NCBI GenBank assembly: GCA_017642855.1
Contig: JAEPOO010000001.1
Span: forward strand, 2,147,469-2,211,468
Direction of reading: 5' to 3'
DNA: 64,000 nt
From: Pseudomonadales bacterium
GTDB taxonomy: Bacteria; Pseudomonadota; Gammaproteobacteria; Pseudomonadales; Azotimanducaceae
Shown one piece after another: positions 62,921 to 64,000 of the stretch; positions within the stretch are counted from its first letter, which is position 1, and every line of letters starts with the position of its first letter. The notes beneath the pieces were generated by a model that did not search any database, was not told the DNA's origin, and was given only the letters and a program-made list of their open reading frames with translations. A program made the translations under genes and the position numbers.

Positions 62921-63696
62921 GCCCTCAGCCAACTGAAAAGAGTCTCTTAGCTGCCAACGGACTAACGCTGACATTTGGCGGCGTTCATGCGGTGGATGAC
63001 GTGAGCTTCAGCGTGGAACCCGGCGAAGTATTCAGCATCATCGGTCCCAACGGCGCGGGTAAAACCACCCTCTTCAACCTGATCAGCCGAATCTATGATG
63101 CGAATGCCGGCACCATCTCCTTCGAAGACGATGACATCAGTGCCGTTCCGACACACCGCATTGCCGAACTGGGTATCGCGAGAACCTTCCAGAATACCGA
63201 GCTGTTTGAACAGGAAACGGTTCTCCGCAATTTGTTGATCGGTCAACACGTACACCGACAAACCAACCTGCTTCAGGAATTCCTGTTCCTGCCGTCGGTT
63301 AGAAAGCAGGAACTGGCTTTCAGGAAAGAAGTAGAAGACATTATCGACCTGCTGGATCTGCAGCATTACCGCCATCAGGTCATTGCAAACCTGCCCTATG
63401 GCATCAGGAAGATGGTTGAAGTCGCCCGAGCCCTCTGCATCAAACCCAGGCTCCTCCTTCTGGATGAACCTTCATCCGGGTTAAACCCCGAGGAGACCGA
63501 AGATCTTTCGTTTCAAATCGAAGACATCAACGAGGAACTCGGTACCACCGTCATCATGGTGGAGCACGATATGAACCTGGTGTCACAGGTTTCAGACCGG
63601 GTCATGGCCCTTGCAGACGGTAAGCGGCTCGCCATCGGCACCCCTCAGGAAATTCAGCAGCACCCAGAAGTGCTGAAAGCGTACCTGGGAGACTGA
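62917..63696 (+). CDS. livG: ABC transporter ATP-binding protein LivG
   Basis: 259 residues. Walker A IIGPNGAGKTT (about 44-54), then ISRIYDANAGTISFEDDDIS; the signature is LPYGIRKMVEVARALC, a Liv-type variant with R-K in place of the usual Q-R. Walker B LLLLDEPSSGLNPEE and the His loop VEHDMNLV follow. IARTFQNTELF marks the LivG subgroup. Provides one of the two ATPases of the importer. The periplasmic binding protein gene is not in this window. Confidence 0.95.
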   Translation: MSPQPTEKSLLAANGLTLTFGGVHAVDDVSFSVEPGEVFSIIGPNGAGKTTLFNLISRIYDANAGTISFEDDDISAVPTHRIAELGIARTFQNTELFEQETVLRNLLIGQHVHRQTNLLQEFLFLPSVRKQELAFRKEVEDIIDLLDLQHYRHQVIANLPYGIRKMVEVARALCIKPRLLLLDEPSSGLNPEETEDLSFQIEDINEELGTTVIMVEHDMNLVSQVSDRVMALADGKRLAIGTPQEIQQHPEVLKAYLGD

Positions 63697-63697
63697 C

Positions 63698-64000
63698 ATG
63701 GCGGTTCTTGAACTCACCAATATCGAAACCTATTACGGCCCTGTCATGGCCATCCGCGGCGTCAGCCTCGAAGCCAAAGAAGGTGAGATCAGCGTATTGC
63801 TTGGCGCCAACGGCGCAGGCAAAACCACGGTCCTGAAAACCATCAGCGGTGCCATGGAGCCGCAAAAAGGCAAGATCACCTTTCGCGATCAGGAGATCCA
63901 GGGCGTGGACCCGGACCAGACCGCCAGAATGGGCATCGCGCATGTGCCCGAAGGTCGTGAGGTGTTCCCGTTTCTGACGGTCGAAGAGAATCTGCAGATG
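63698..64000 (+). CDS. livF: ABC transporter ATP-binding protein LivF, 5' part
   Basis: The first 101 codons, cut by the window end. LELTNIETYYGPVMAIRGVS opens the LivF domain, then LLGANGAGKTTVLKTISGAM is Walker A. IAHVPEGREVFPFLTVEENL is the Q-loop region with the LivF-specific 'PEGR..F..lTVeENL'. It starts 1 base after the livG stop, so the operon is livH-livM-livG-livF. Confidence 0.95.
   Translation, partial: MAVLELTNIETYYGPVMAIRGVSLEAKEGEISVLLGANGAGKTTVLKTISGAMEPQKGKITFRDQEIQGVDPDQTARMGIAHVPEGREVFPFLTVEENLQM

Overview
The window looks like a chromosome segment of a free-living, probably aquatic gammaproteobacterium, roughly half G+C. The evidence is a complete type II secretion (T2SS) operon, an RmlA-RmlC-RmlB dTDP-sugar set, a Na+-pumping oxaloacetate decarboxylase, a DUF3501/Fe-S/rubrerythrin group, CoA-ester degradation genes and a Liv-type ABC transporter. 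No rRNA, CRISPR array, integrase or transposase is seen. Three tRNA genes are present: Arg-CCT, Arg-ACG and Ser-GCT.

Layout. 1-9.8 kb: a MaoC-like pair facing a DUF35 protein and a thiolase-fold protein, then an MFS carrier, coaE, a GltS-like symporter, DUF2855, a Ddn-like protein, an SDR and an arsenosugar-type glycosyltransferase. 9.9-28.3 kb: a surface-glycan locus beside tRNA-Arg(CCT), with four glycosyltransferases, an AlgI/AlgJ-type O-acetylation pair and five sulfotransferase genes. One of these is frameshifted, and behind it lies an eroded CFI-box-CTERM pseudogene. 28.4-30.1 kb: a Thr/Ala/Gly-rich exported protein with its own near-consensus promoter and a strong terminator. 30.3-40.0 kb: T2SS genes gspE-F-G-H-I-J-K-L-M-C-D, ending in a secretin with a lipobox. 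40.0-43.4 kb: rmlA-rmlC-rmlB and an alpha/beta hydrolase. 43.4-46.8 kb: the DUF3501/Fe-S/rubrerythrin group and a D-amino-acid-aminotransferase-like gene. 47-51.2 kb: a crotonase divergent from a single-chain BC-BCCP-CT carboxylase. 51.2-56.4 kb: an intact paralogue of the broken sulfotransferase, an RluA-type synthase and oadB-oadA. 56.7-60.9 kb: a SET-like protein, two tRNAs, a broken unidentified gene beside an orphan DNA methyltransferase, a detached oadG and a Rap1a/Tai-like lipoprotein. 60.97-64.0 kb: livH-livM-livG-livF, the last cut by the window edge.

How it fits together (inference). The most striking stretch is 9.9-43 kb. Sugar-nucleotide synthesis, glycosyltransferases, O-acetylation, several different sulfotransferases, a strongly expressed exported protein and a T2SS lie side by side. 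A sulfated and acetylated surface polysaccharide, or a sulfated glycoprotein coat exported by this T2SS, would explain the set. The left and right ends suit a cell that breaks down branched or cyclic acyl-CoA esters. Several enzymes there keep the fold but appear to lack the usual catalytic residues, which resembles steroid side-chain aldolase modules. All functions are read from protein motifs by eye; no database search was run.
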